Below are positions 34,086 to 46,919 of a DNA stretch of 64,000 bases, one piece after another (positions within the stretch are counted from its first letter, which is position 1; each line of letters starts with the position of its first letter). Source of the stretch: Bombyx mori (taxonomy: Eukaryota > Arthropoda > Insecta > Lepidoptera > Bombycidae). Made by a program: the position numbers and the translations under genes. The notes beneath the pieces are model-generated. The model was not told where the DNA came from. It saw only the letters and a program-made list of their open reading frames with translations, and did not search any database. The stretch spans positions 620,001 to 684,000 of the forward strand of contig NC_085125.1 in the NCBI RefSeq assembly GCF_030269925.1, in the 5' to 3' direction.

Positions 34086-34632
34086 GCTTGTGATTACTTG
34101 CAAAAATATTATACATATGCTTGCACATATAACAGATATATTTCTATGTACGTATTTTTTATATATACATTTTATAAATACATTAAACATTTAAAAGATT
34201 AGTATAGCCATTTAAGATTTTGAGCTTGTGTTTCAAAATAGTTAACTATGAGTTTGAATAACCACATAGCATCAAGCGGCTTGTGAGCCCGTTCAAAACA
34301 AATAAATAAATTCATTAATTAATCCTACGTTTCGGTTGACGGAACGTTTTTCAGTCATAAGAATCTTGATAAATAAAATAAATAAGTTAGTCATCAGCAA
34401 TCACAACATTTGAGAATGGCTATTCCTATTTAGCTATTTTTGATATTTAAAAGGTTCTTTGGGAAAAAAGAAGGGGCTACAATCACATCTAACGGTGTAA
34501 AAGCGGATGTGGTATGCCAGTTACTGCTATTACCTTCAGGTGGGCCTTACGGTCGTTTACCTACATCATACATCAGAGGTAGATCTTTTTATTTTATTTT
34601 ATTGAACCCTTCATTTCTTTTTTAAGCATGGC

Positions 34633-34815
34633 AATGCTAGCCACCGTTCGAGTATTCATTCGTACTACCCAGACCCACAATCTCTTTGCCTCGTACCTTC
34701 CGAGTTTATAATGAACTTTGCTCCACGGTGTTTCCTCGGGGCTATGACATGTCCTTCTGCAAACGAGGTTAGAGGAGGTACTGAAGGTAGGTCGTGGTTT
34801 TGCTGTGTCCCTAAT
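34633..34815 (+). mobile_element. Old jockey-type LINE 3' remnant
   Basis: Diverged match to the end of the LINE ORF (ctcgtaccttccgagtttat, tttcctcggggctatgacat, gtccttctgcaaacgagg). Confidence 0.55.
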
Positions 34816-34968
34816 ATTGCAAACATCCCAGAGCAACAAAAAACACATCAAATATAATTTATTTTTTCGTATATAACCTAACCTTTTTTAGTCTTTGTTA
34901 CAAAAGATTTTACAGAATGAGTTTTTCCGTTGCCTGTCCAATAATGGATTATCGAACTTTATCAAACG

Positions 34969-35060
34969 ACAACAACGATATGGGGACTTTTCGGCGGGAG
35001 TATGAGGAGCAAAGTTGTGTGAATAGTTTCATTTTGATAAGATAATGTTTCTTCAGTCGC
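34969..35060 (+). repeat. Family F repeat, 5' fragment
   Basis: Contains gggacttttcggcgggag and tgtttcttcag, matching the start of the repeat at 37262-37745. Diverged material resembling the rest of the repeat appears at about 35755-36050, with other sequence between. Confidence 0.45.
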
Positions 35061-35475
35061 AAACGTGTAGTAACGGGGATCACACATAGACACCCTCCAA
35101 CCCCTACAATCCCGCTTTTGCAGGTTAGCCATCAGGGCTCCGTGGTTCGCGAGAAACGTCGACCTATACGACGACCTGGGCCTCGAATCGACCCGCCAAC
35201 ACATGAAATTAGTGTCGGAACGTTACTTCGCTAAGGCTATGCGTTACGATAATATCGTTGCCTTATCGTTGCCGCGGCTGATTACTCCCCGAATCCTAAT
35301 CACTCAGGAACAAGTCACCGTCGTCGTCCTAGACACGTCTTTACGGATTCATCAGATCCAATAGCTCTTGCATTAGATACCTTCAGCTCTAACACTAGGA
35401 GCAGGCTGAGGAACCCCGGTAACCGTACTCATCGAACTCGACAAAGAGGTCGACGCGCAACCTAACCCATGTATT

Positions 35476-35685
35476 AACTCGCTGAGTTTCTCGCCGGATC
35501 TTCTCAGCGGGTCGCGATTCCGATCCGGTAGTAGATTCATTCGCGAAACAGTTGCTCTTGAGTTGTTAGGTCTCCTTCGGAGGCGCTCGGGCAGCTGTTA
35601 GCAAATCCCACCCCGTCTGGCTGAGCCTTTACTCGCCCACCTGTCCTGGTGAAACTGGAAAGGCCTCCGGGCCACCAGTAATACT
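35476..35685 (+). repeat. Family B SINE-like repeat plus 45-bp module
   Basis: The family B core (gagtttctcgccggatcttc, cgatccggtagtagattc) is followed at 35641-35685 by the cctggtgaaactggaaagg module also present at 11177-11220. Confidence 0.7.
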
Positions 35686-36083
35686 AAATCATAAAATAAA
35701 ATAAAAGTAACGGTACTTTATAAACAGTTTAGCTAGTATCTGCACTAGTATTTTATATATGCACATATGCTTAAATGTCGGGAAAATGATACAGACGCTG
35801 GGCTTGGTTCTTCTAAAAAGTCTATTAAGCTCTAAATCTAATTCTAAGTCTAAGTCCAATCTAAAGACTTATATTACTACCATTTTACTATGACTTTATT
35901 TCATCACATCTCATATCATTTAATTTCATCTCTATTGATTGCAGTCTCGTATAAATCAAGCTTACCTCAGTTCATACATTAATAATATCATTTTTAATTT
36001 CATAATATTCATTCAATAAAAAGGTTAGGCAGTATGGTGTGATACCTTCGCTTTTTCTGTGAGAAAATGTAACTTTATAGGTA

Positions 36084-37260
36084 CCGGTAAAATGGGGCGA
36101 TTAGGGATTGAGAGGCGAATCGGGAAAAAACTGGGAAAATCTTTCGACGCTCAATATAAGTTTTATATTCGTTGCAAAATCTTCCATTTTTTGTAGTTTA
36201 ATAGTAGAATGTTGAAAGTTCACAAAACAACTCTGAATATGCATGATAATAGATGCTAACTTATAAAAAATCGCGTTTCAAATTAACTTCCTGTGGTGGT
36301 AATTATTTTAGTGCTAGAAACTTTGCTCTCTTTTATTTATTTGATAATAATAGAAGACGACTATGATTTATAAACGTTATTTAGTGTTTGAACCAGCATA
36401 TATATTAAAGGTAAGTCTCAGTTGTTATTGGTTTTAATGTATTTAATTAAATAAATATACATGTAAAGATCTGTTGTTTTTGGGGATATTAGGGACGTCT
36501 TAGGTACAAATAACAACGAAAAAGGGGCCAATTGGGATGAGAATACGTGAAATGGAAACGACCTAAGTATAAATAGGTACAGGTTTGTAGGGTTGTCTAT
36601 GTAGTTATAACAATATTTTTTAAATTTGTTGGTAAAAATCTGGTTTATTCGAAGCGAAATTGGGAATAAGTCTTTAGTTGAAATAGATAAGCAATTTAAT
36701 ATAAGTAAGTCGATTTTGCAGAGACATGTAACAAGATCAGTGAAATCTCAAGGTGGACAAAAATGTCTGAGTAATACATAATAAAATATTTAATATTTGT
36801 TCAGAGTGGAGGTATTCATCTGATTAATCCATGGAATACCCGACACACCTAATCTCTTAACCCAGATAGAAATATCAGCACTGTCGATTGCACCTATAAT
36901 TGAGGTGATGTCTGCCATGTACTTTTGTCAGTTTTTCAATTTTTTTTATTGATGATCACTTTGTTGGTGCAACTAAATAAATAAATAAATTAAAACTATA
37001 TATAAAAATAAAAGTAGTGCCAACCCTAGCAAATTTCTCATTTCGTCCCAATTAACCGCAATTTTGGGGTAAATAGGGATTACACCTATTTTTGCATTTT
37101 TTGCTTAAACTGGAATGCTAGTTGCATAATTTTAAATTAGACAACAAAGATGCCCTCAAGACTCAGTCATTTTGATCCTGATATAGCATTATATACATCA
37201 ACAACTACCTTAAAATTGCTCATAAAGTTGGAATTTGTCCCTAATCGCCCCATTTTACGG
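36084..37260. mobile_element. pogo-like DNA transposon remnant, copy 1
   Basis: 1177 bases between TA dinucleotides (36082-36083 and 37261-37262). The terminal inverted repeats are cc(g)gtaaaatggggcgat and tagggac-type inward; the left end has one extra G. A plus-strand reading at about 36660-36780 (motifs KSLVEIDKQFNISKS and LQRHV) resembles the psq/CENPB-type helix-turn-helix of pogo transposases. No complete transposase frame remains. TA target and HTH together suggest the Tc1/mariner-pogo group. Copy 2 at 61243-62512 is nearly identical. Confidence 0.75.
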
Positions 37261-37261
37261 T

Positions 37262-37745
37262 ACATCACCACTGAAGTATATTATAAAGGTCTATGTACGT
37301 CATACACACTCACAACGGACTTTTTGGCGGGAACGCGAGGAGTGAAGTTGTGTGATTTGTTTTATTTTGTCTATTTAGTGTTTCTTCAGATTTAAATGTG
37401 AATATTAATGTTTTATTAACTGTTTAATATCTCTGAAAGTGCACGAATGTGGGAAAATGAAACAAAGCCGCTGGACCTAACTTCTCAGGATCCTCCAAAA
37501 AGTTCACTGAAAAAATCTCAGTAAATGACCACCATTTTACTGAGATTATATTTCATCCCATATCATCTCATCTCATTTCATTTAATTCCATTGTAGTTCA
37601 TTAATGTCTCCAATTAATCATCTTCACCTCATTTCATTTCATTACACTCCATCTTATCATTTTTCATAAAATTAAGAATATAAAATATTAAAGTAAGACT
37701 GGACCTAAAGGTCTTAGTTACCAGGTCATAAAATCCCTTAAAAAA
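37262..37745 (+). repeat. Family F interspersed repeat
   Basis: Begins near ggactttttggcgggaacgc and ends ctaaaggtcttagttaccag followed by an A-rich tail. A closely similar copy is at 54285-54722. The A-rich end suggests a retroposed element. No coding frame recognised. Confidence 0.6.
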
Positions 37746-37894
37746 ACACTTACAACGTCAACATGACGCTTGACATTAGTAATGTCACACTACCAAAGAG
37801 AACATTCACTTCAAATCATTACGCACAAAGGTCGAGGCAAAATCGAATAACAAGTGTAATTAAAATTGATTTTTTTCGTATTTTTTCAATGATA

Positions 37895-37902
37895 TGACGT
37901 CA
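37895..37902. promoter_or_regulatory. CRE-type site upstream of tafazzin
   Basis: A perfect tgacgtca palindrome 38 bases before the tafazzin ATG, in a short AT-rich upstream region. This is the binding sequence of CREB/ATF factors; use here is inferred. Confidence 0.35.
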
Positions 37903-37939
37903 ATGTAGTGTCTCTGTGTTATTATAAGTGTAATTCATC

Positions 37940-40900
37940 ATGAGCTACGACATCGGTTGGATTATCCCTCGGCTGCGAAACCCGGGGCGGCTGTGGTATT
38001 GTGCGAGCTCGCTCACAGTCGCCGTCGTGGGACTTTTTAGCAAAATTATAATAGGTAAATTTATTTATTACCTAACAAAGTCGCATATACGTTTTTTTTA
38101 AATATTACCAAAAATCGGACAGAGAAATTAGCGTGAAAAAGCGACGTATAATTTTAAATAATAGTGTTGAATAAATCTTTCTTTTTGTGACGGAACGGGT
38201 TTACTTGTTTGATGGTATTCGAGCCTGGCTGGTTAGTTGACACGTCCTGGTTATCGCCGCCTCAATTTGCATTATGTTACGCACTACTTTATGTAATGAA
38301 GTGCTCATTTAGTTATCCACTATTAACGAGGTCAATGTCACGGTTTTGAGCGAAATTTACTGTCGAAGATTTGAAGTATATACATTTATAGCTACTGTTT
38401 AGGTGAATGATTCTTAAGATCGGGTAGATAATTTTCTCACGTGTCAAGATAAACTTAAATTATGAATAATAATATTCTTAACATTCATAGTTTTTAAATA
38501 TTTAGAAATTAATATTTATGTGCTAAAATCTACTCAGAACTTAGTACAGTTTTAAAATATGTTTTTAAGGAAGTAAATAAAATAAAAAATTTGAGAGAAT
38601 TTAGTAATTAACACAATTTTATACACAGCAAGGAGTTATTGAAATTATCAGTAGATTATCATAATTAAAAAAATAATCACAAAATAGTATTATACACTAG
38701 TCAGCTATTTAAAATGAGGTCCTATCAGATACGCCTATGATAATAAAGTAAAACCTTTAATTAGTATTTTTGCTTTGTTATATTTTTTAAATCTCAACAT
38801 CATATCACACATACAAAAAGTACAATAGGCAATCTTATTGTTCAAACTGATTTCACTTAAATAAGAAATAATTCTGGTCTTTTCAAAACCAAACTGAACT
38901 TCACTCTGCTGGTGGGTGGTACAAAGTAAATGACAGCATAATATCGAATTTGCATAAATAAATCATGGAACATACATTACAAGACATGAAACTGATGTCT
39001 GATTGAGTGAAACAATCTGAATGATAAGGATTATCGACAATCGAGTACATGTCCTTCTTCAAATGAGGCTTGTTATTAAGCGATAGACAGCGGCTTGGCT
39101 CTGCCCCTGGCATTGCTGACGACCATGAGTGACAGTAACCACTTACCATCAGGTGGGCCGTATGCCCGCTGCCTGCTCGGGCAATAAAAAAAAAACAATC
39201 CAAATGAGTCTTCTCATAAGCTAGACACTTTGACCCTCCATTACTGGTTTTCTCAAAATAATAAAACAGAGCCAGATATGGCTCATTATATAGATGAGAA
39301 ACATTCCACTTTTACCAGTGTTTGTGGACAACTTACTAAAATCCCTGATATAAATAATATGATTTAATCTTCTGATTCTGAATCTGAATCTTCTGATCTT
39401 ATATTACTGACATTAAAAATGTGGAAGTTTTTAGTTTAAGCTTGACATAGACTTTTATCCCCAAAAATGCCTTTACATCATTTTGAAATTACAAATTGAA
39501 TGTGGATAGAAATACCTTGTATAGTGCAAGTAAATCCTAAACGATTCTGTATATCAAGTTTTAACTACTCTTGGTCATAAAATCAATGTTTAAAAATGCA
39601 CAATAAAGATATATTTCATATGCTAAGTGCAGGTGGTTATTCCAATTGCTATACTCATTCATTAAACAAATCGTCTCGCCTTTCAAATAGTCATAGCACG
39701 TGCTACCAATTGAATTGTTTATCAATTAATAAACAGAGGTTAAGATTGCATGTTAGAATGTAAAATATGAGATTGTGGTTAATAGATGTTATTGACTAAT
39801 AACTAAACTGTCATTAATTACTTCACCATAATTAATCAAGTAGTTAGTGCTGGGATGCAATAGGTACCACAGGATCTGGATTCCAATGCTACTAGCCTGC
39901 TTATTGATGCTGTGAAGCAGTAATATTAATAATAACATTCGGCTCAAAGAATTAAAAAAAAACTAAAAAAACGGAGACCTAGAACTCATGTTTCAAAATT
40001 GGTGGCGGCATTTACGTACGAAATATTTAAAAACTCTAACACCATTTTATTAACGTAAAATTAGTGTCCAGTAAACTTGTTTGTTCAGTAAAGAAATCGC
40101 TAAGCGAATTATCGCCTTTTGCCCCTTAGTGACTAACTAGCCTAAGAAAATATTAACGTGCGCGTCACTTGTTGGTCAGTCGATGTAATATGACGACAAT
40201 ACGACTGTCCGTCTGAGTCCGTCATGCGCTACGCATAGCGAGTATATTTGCAAAATAATAACGAGTCGTTATATTCGAATAATAAAAGTTCAGTCTAAAA
40301 TTACATGGGCTTGAAACAATATATACTAATAAATTATAGATGTTTAACTGTTACAACAATTACACAAGAAAGCAAGTAATTGTTGCAAACACCTGGAATA
40401 CGAAAATTTATTGATATCGGAAAAAATATATAGACGTTTTCAAAATTTATTGAGCAAACATTGCATTTGATGATTAATGTTCATTTCGTCTACATCTCCG
40501 CTTAAAAGCTAAGTAAACAATTGTGACCGATTAGTGATACAAAGGCACACTGTTGCAAGATAAGATTTAACCATGAACTACTGTAAATTTTATTGTGCAT
40601 TCCGTTAGTTTCATTAACGCGTTTTCCGACATCTCCTATCAAGGAGCCTACTCGTATTTCAATGATTTTTTTTTATTGCTTAGATGGGTGGACGAGCTCA
40701 CAGCCCACCTGGTGTTAAGTGGTTACTGGAGCCCATAGACATCCACAACGTAAATGCGCCACCCACCTTGAGATATAAGTTCTAAGGTCTCACGTATAGT
40801 TACAACGGCTGCCCCACCCTTCAAACCGAAATGCATTACTGCTTCACGGCAGAAATAGGCAGGGTGGTGGTACCTACCCGCACGGACTCACAAGAGGTCC

Positions 40901-43900
40901 TACCACCAGTAAAAGATTGATTTAACATAATAATTAAACTCAACAAAGAAATTAAAAAAGATCAATTAGTTTTAGCTGTTACTCAGTACTCCTCATGACT
41001 GTGGCTCGTCTTAGACCAGTGGTATCTCTACCTTGACTTCCAATAAACATGCTTAGTGATGTATAAGTTTGTTAATTATTTTGAATACTTTTTAGTAATG
41101 GAATAACGTATCTCGTTCACAGTAAAACTAGAAATCGTCATTACGTCACGAAGACGCAGAAAACGGTGTGCTTAGTGCGAGTTTTTTAACGTTCTCGATA
41201 GCGTAAAAGTTAACTGAAATTTGTATGCAGTGGGACTGCGTTTGCCGCCAAGGGCGCTGTTTGATCTGCGTACAAATTTGAGTTAGCAAACGTTTGAATA
41301 GCAAACGCAGTCCCACTCCATACAAATTGAAGTTAACTTTTACGCTATCGAGAAAGTTAAAAAACAAGCACTAAGCACTGACCTCGTGCAGGGTGTATCG
41401 GCTGATTCTGCTTGGCCGTGATTCGATATCTAAGTATTCTTTGTAATTTGCAGAATTCTTAAATAAAACGACAGTGTACAACAAAGAGACGCTCCGCCGA
41501 GCGGTGCTCCGGCCCCCTGGAGTGCCGCTCCTCACCATCTCCAACCACCACTCGTGCTTCGACGACCCGGGACTCTGGGGTGAGCGAATATACCAATTTT
41601 TGAAGCGAAACATCTTTAGGCGCGTTGAGAGTAAATTTTAACTCGCGTTCGTTACAGTTAGAGTGAAAAGATACAATTTAGGACGAGCGAGAGTGAGAAA
41701 ATAGACAGAGCGTCTCGCGAACAAAGCGAGCTAGGTCGTTTCTCTTATAGACAGCATTCCGTATTACAAGAGAAATTTGATTTAAGGATGAAAATTGAAG
41801 AAAACCACAATACTGCACACCGTGAAGGAAGTTTGACTGAAGTTGCACGTTTCTTTAAACCATAATGTATAGTCTGCGAAGTTGCTACATTTTTTGACAA
41901 AATTTACATAATCCTTCAAACGAGCACGCGACCGATCCGGTCTTAAGTGGTACCCAAAGCCCGTACAATGCAACGTGAGTAACCCCGTTCACCTTGAGAC
42001 ATGAAGCCTCAAGTGCACAATATAACTTTTTTTTCTACCTATTCTGATAGCCTTGAGAGGCTATTTCAGCTTCGGCCTAACATGTAGGTGAGCTCACGGG
42101 TCTCAAACCGGAAGTGTTGCTAATACTGGCCCTAGCAGGAGCAGTGCTTCGCAGAATCTACTTGAAATCTACCACCGGATCGGAAACGCGACCCACTGAG
42201 AAGATCCGGCGAGATACTCAGTGGGCTGTGTCTATGGGCTTATTCGCTCGTCGCAAGCGACGGGTTCGACGAGGACGGTGACCGGCCAGTATAACGGTGC
42301 ATAGTGCGGATCCACAAGACCCTTTGCTATATGTCACCCTTCCATCGTTATGGTTGGTGGTTGCCCGTATTGTAAACCGTTCAGGTCCATTCGGACTAGA
42401 TCGGTAAAATAGCCGTAGAATTGAGACTTCGAACTCATGTCTCAAGGTGGGCGGCAACAGTCTTAATGTCTAGAGCTCCGCAAACCGCTTGATAGTTGGT
42501 TGATGCACGCTCTCCACAACAAAGCCACGACTTTCATACTTCTTTATTATGATTTTAATTTTGTTTTGATTAGCAATTTCTCACACGTCATGAGTCTACG
42601 ATTCGACTTTGATTAGAATAATGAGTGCAAAGATCGTGGAACACAATAGATAAAGTAACTTTATCGTTGATAACGGCGACAAGTTTTGTTTTGTTTAAGA
42701 GGAACTTGCGACACAAGTTCAAAGAACTTTTTGTGCGAATGCAATTACTACGTTTATCATAATAATATTTGTTTAGTCCTGTTGACGCGTGCACGAGTGG
42801 CCGGCCCGTCTGGTGTTAAGTAGTTATCGGAACGGATGGGATCGAATTCGGTTAGAGCAGTAGTCGACAAAATTTTCAAGCAAAAGAGCCAAATATAGAT
42901 AGCACATAATTGAAATTTATTCAGACACCTTTTATTTATTTTATTTAGACTTGTGTTTAAATGTTTCTTCTGACGAGGCAAGATAATAAATAATATTCCG
43001 AGAGTGTATTGTATTGTATGAGTATATTAGTGGATCGGAGGGATCCGAAATGACGTGTTGGATTACTTGAGAATAGTTGTAGATATCGGAAACTTATTAG
43101 CGTCTTTACGGTTTTTAATCTCGTAACATTTCACGAAAGAGCCATGGCCGAGGAGTCAAGGACCCGCGGTTTGCCCACCGCTGGGTTAGAGTATCAATCG
43201 AGTACGGGATACTTTTTACTACCTCAATAATGTTACGCGCTGGGGCTCGGGATAAATAAAAACTCTACCGAACTATTGTGGCGGGAGCCATCATACAACG
43301 CAAGATAATTGACAGATGCCTGAATCTCAATGCCTTTATCAAAGAAAATATATTAGATCACTAAACGTTTGTTTTAATAAAATAAAAAACATTTTCTCGA
43401 AGTGCTTAATCAATGTCAATGTCTAGATCCGATACGCGTTTTATGCTCATTAGCATTTTGTTTTCTTAAAGTCACAATGTGTTCTGACCTCGGCACTACC
43501 GATCGGATGTAATGTAACGAAATGGCACTTCCTGTATCTGCCTTGAGACAAAGACAGTGAATTCAAGTCCAATACATGAAAACCAATGTACCTATGTGTC
43601 ATCATAATTTACAGCGTTGGCAATATTGGTTCAAGTCCGCCATGTTTAAACACCCGTTTCGCGCCAACATTCTGTCGTTGAAAACCAATTGTGCTATAAA
43701 TCTTTTTGTTAATAATTTTAATCGATATAAGTAGCTACAATTTCAATAGTTGTTGTAATAGTTGTTTTCATAAAGCTTTTGTCTTCATAAAACAAATATG
43801 TATTTAAATAATCCATTTAAATTATGATTGAATATTCATTAGGCAAACAGATTTGTTACAATTATTTTTTTTGCCTAGAATATCATATCATCATCATATC

Positions 43901-45863
43901 AATAGAATAGGAATAGAATATAATCAATAGAATATCCGCCGAGAAAGTCAGTGTGTTGTATTCCCGTGGAATTGTAAACAATACACTTTGTCGAACACAA
44001 GCGTTAGTGTCGATCGCATGTCTTCTAAGGAAAACGGCAAAACATAAAAACCTATGAATACATGAATAATGTACATGTGATTTACTTTGCGACGTATTAA
44101 CACAGCCTTGAGAGCGTTAAGCGAATAGAATCACGCAGCTTAACTAATTTTAATAGTGTAATTATTGTGAGAAAATAAATAAATGAGTAAATGAACTCGC
44201 TGCCTGTACATAATCTACTACATCGGTCCTGGGGAGCCGTGTGCTTTTGCCGAGCCGAGTTTGGTCAAAAAGATAATAAAAAAAAAAAATTGTCAGAACA
44301 TAACGCCTAAAGCACGGAATTATCTTGACTGGTGGTAGGACCTCTTGTGAGTCCGCGCGGCTGGGTACCACCACCCCGCCTATTTCTGCCGTGAAGTACT
44401 AATGCGTTTCGGCTTGAAGGGTGGGGCAGCCGTTGTAACTATACTGAGACTAGAACTTATATCTCAAGGTGGGTGGCGCATTTACGTTGTAAATGTCTAT
44501 GGGCTCCAGTAACCACTTAACACCATGTGGGCTGTGAGCTCGTCCACCCATCTAAGCTATAAATTTAAAAAAAACTTGAGTCCCCAGGTTTGAATATCTG
44601 TAACAATTCCCGGTCAATATGTATTTTTTTGTTATTACAGGCGTCTTAGACTATGTAGTTCTACTCCGCGAATCCCGGATGCGCTGGTCGCTCGCTGCCC
44701 ACGACATATGCTTCACGAACACGCTACATTCGTGCTTCTTCGCCCTGGGCAAATGCGTGCCCGTGGTCCGCGGCGCGGGGGTCTACCAGCCCGCGATGGA
44801 CTTCTGCGTCGAGAGGCTATCCAAAGGCGAATGGGTCCACATCTTTCCCGAGGGACGGGTCAATGTGGAGAAACAGCCCTTGAGGTTTAAGTGGGGCGTT
44901 GGAAGGTTGATCGCTGAGAGCCCCAAGGCTCCGCTGATCGTACCGGTTTGGCACGAGGGCCTGGACCGGGTGCTTCCCAACACGGAGCCGTACTTATTAA
45001 AATTCAGGAAGAGAGTGTTCCTATGTGTTGGTGAACCTATACAGATGCAGCACTTACTTGATACGTAAGTATTTTTCAATGTGGAATAATATCAATTCAA
45101 AATAATAGTGTCCCATCTCTATATAAATGAAAAACAAAATTGAGTTACTAAGTAAAGCAAATTAACATCACAAACACAAGTTGGGAATGCATGATTTCTT
45201 ATTTATAATATCTATATCATTTCTATGTGTTATTAATCTAATATACCACTAATTATAGTCAATATTTTTTTGATTAATTGACCTAAAATTACAATCACAT
45301 GGTGAATGGCCCAATCAAAAGACAAATGAGACGACTATTATCAAAGCCGGCAATGTGACTTTTGGACAATTATTGGTAAATCAGAAAAACGAATTATTGA
45401 CTTTGTATTCCATTGGCAGTCACAAAACTCTTCTGAACGACATCTTAGATAAATAACAGGTTAAGTATTAACCTTTATTTAAAGCAGATTTTGAACCGTA
45501 TTCTTTGAAGGAGACGATTATATTCAAATCAATCTGAATTGACATATCAATAACAGTTTTTTGTCCAAATGCACAGATTGCCACCTTTGATAATAGACGA
45601 CTCAAATAGAAGTCTAAAACATATTTCTCAAACTAAATTCCAGGTTAAGAAAATCGAATGCAACCGACGAGGAGACAAGGAAAGCGATAACTGATCGCAT
45701 CCAAGATGAGCTCCTGAGGCTTAGGGATCGGTCCCACGCGCTCATCCGGAGGGCGCTGGGGTCGCACGCCGGCTCGCTACTGGACAACCGCACCGACGTG
45801 CAGATGAAGCCGAGCACGGACCAACCTAACGGGAAACACAGTGAAGGTCTAGAGAAAGAATAG
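37940..45863 (+). CDS. TAZ: Tafazzin, cardiolipin transacylase
   Basis: Mitochondrial enzyme that moves acyl chains between phospholipids and monolysocardiolipin. Four exons join in phase: 37940-38054 (115 nt), 41454-41579 (126 nt), 44641-45064 (424 nt) and 45644-45863 (220 nt), 294 aa with a stop. Splice sites are ATAG|GTAAAT, TTTGCAG, TGGG|GTGAGC, TTACAG, ATAC|GTAAGT and TTCCAG. Residues 1-38 form a short N-terminus and a membrane-associated hydrophobic segment (SSLTVAVVGLFSKIII). The acyltransferase motif NHHSCFDD has the catalytic His70-x4-Asp75. Residues 96-105 (WSLAAHDICF) and the FPEG motif at 149-152 follow, both typical of the family. The length is close to the usual tafazzin size. 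A possible AATAAA signal lies at 46598. All three introns are repeat-bearing or long. The assignment is based on domain order and motifs across every exon. Confidence 0.95.
38055..39040. other. Tafazzin intron 1, AT-rich part
   Basis: No repeat or exon recognised in this part of the intron. Confidence 0.4.
39045..39192 (+). mobile_element. jockey-type LINE 3' tail in tafazzin intron 1
   Basis: Matches acatgtccttcttcaaatga, ggcttggctctgcccctggc and ends gggcaataaaaaaaaa. Confidence 0.75.
39843..40020 (+). repeat. Very degraded Bm1-like SINE
   Basis: Faint order of SINE landmarks: taggtaccac, gctgtgaagcagtaat, gagacctagaactcatg, ggtggcggcatttacg. Confidence 0.4.
40668..40913 (-). repeat. Bm1-like SINE, 3' two thirds
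   Basis: Well-preserved minus-strand copy from the T-run at 40668 to ctaccaccagta, in tafazzin intron 1. Confidence 0.9.
41168..41378. repeat. Palindromic MITE, copy 1
   Basis: Terminal repeats gtgcttagtgc and gcactaagcac, continuing inward as long inverted arms (ctcgatagcgtaaaagttaa and its complement) around a gggcgctg core. It ends 75 bases before the tafazzin exon 2 acceptor. A second copy is at 48385-48551. Confidence 0.75.
42028..42285 (-). repeat. Family B SINE-like repeat in tafazzin intron 2
   Basis: T-run end with ctattctgatagccttgaga, then ggatcggaaacgcgaccc and gctcgtcgcaagcgacg. It contains a small duplication near 42155. Confidence 0.8.
42290..44325. other. Tafazzin intron 2, unassigned
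   Basis: A short degraded SINE end is visible near 42425-42480, and traces of a family B repeat near 43930-44110. No exon recognised. Confidence 0.35.
44330..44568 (+). repeat. Bm1-like SINE next to tafazzin exon 3
   Basis: Plus-strand copy from actggtggtaggacctcttg to the taagctataaatttaaaaaa end. It stops 72 bases before the exon 3 acceptor. Confidence 0.9.
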
Positions 45864-46635
45864 GTACGATACTAGGTACGTACCTGTTACCGTACTAGGT
45901 ATTTTAACCCACATATCAGGTTCGGAACGACTTAAAAGTTTTGTCTCTCAAGACTTGAGCCGAATCAAATTTTAAATAGCAGGTTTTATGGAATGTGAAA
46001 TACAGATTAGATATGAGGTGGTAGGTAATCTTAAAAATGGTGAAACGTCATCTGTCCGCGCATTTAGCGAACTGTCCTCGACAACTAAAGACGTTTGAAA
46101 AAAAAAATTTGATGCTTTATAATTTTGATTTTAATACATTCTTCGATCAATACTTATTAAAAGATATAATTGTGTGATAGTCAATATTTTGTTGAGTTTT
46201 TGTCACGTGTCAAAATGTAGAAGTAGGTTAGGGGCTAATTATATTATATTATTTATAATTTAATTTCCAAAGTTTTATTTGGACGAAACTTACTAAGTAG
46301 TTCTTGTTATGTAATTCAATCATTGAAATATTCTTTTATTATATTATATTGCCGTACTAGGTACCCATAGAAGTTTCCTTTGATCCTCTGCGATCGATAT
46401 CCAAACGATCTTGATACTTTACCCGATTTTTCTAACTAAAAGTTACTTTTCATAAATATCGGTTTTAAAACTACTATGTCGTAATAGTAAAATACGTGTA
46501 TGTGTGTATTGTGTCGTGTTGTGTATATTGTGTGTGTGTATGTTTAATGTTGTGTATTGTTGTAATTACACTGAAATACCTCAGATGAAAATGTAATAAT
46601 AAACCGGAGATGCTAGTTAATTTTATATAAGAACG
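45864..46635 (+). other. Probable tafazzin 3' region
   Basis: AT-rich sequence after the stop codon. It includes a tgtgtgtgt-rich stretch near 46500-46550 and the first clear AATAAA at 46598-46603. The end of the transcript is not certain. Confidence 0.35.
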
Positions 46636-46639
46636 GGAA

Positions 46640-46855
46640 TAGTGCTTATCGTTTGGCGGCGGTAAGCATGCCCTCATACGTCAGATCGCAGGTTCGATGC
46701 CACGCTGAGGGTGTATTACCTAAAATTGTCAAGTGAATGACACGCATAAGTGTAGTCATGATGTGAACTGTTCTCTCGGTTATCGGCTGTTTAACATTAC
46801 ACAGCGCGTAATGTTTTGAGGTCGGAACAGGAAAACCATAAAGCAAATAGAAAAT
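46640..46855 (+). repeat. tRNA-derived SINE-like repeat (family D)
   Basis: The plus strand has a tRNA-like head with B box ggttcgatgcc at about 46690, preceded by an A-box-like ggcggcggtaagcatg, then a non-tRNA body. Single copy in this window. Confidence 0.4.
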
Positions 46856-46919
46856 AACATTAATTAATTCCCCGTAATCCGTAGAGGCGTTTAATTATCC
46901 CAGTAAATACAGTAATAAA

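Noticed and set aside
41371..41613. 80-codon minus-strand frame
   Set aside because: Antisense to tafazzin exon 2, which has the NHHSCFDD motif and correct splice sites.
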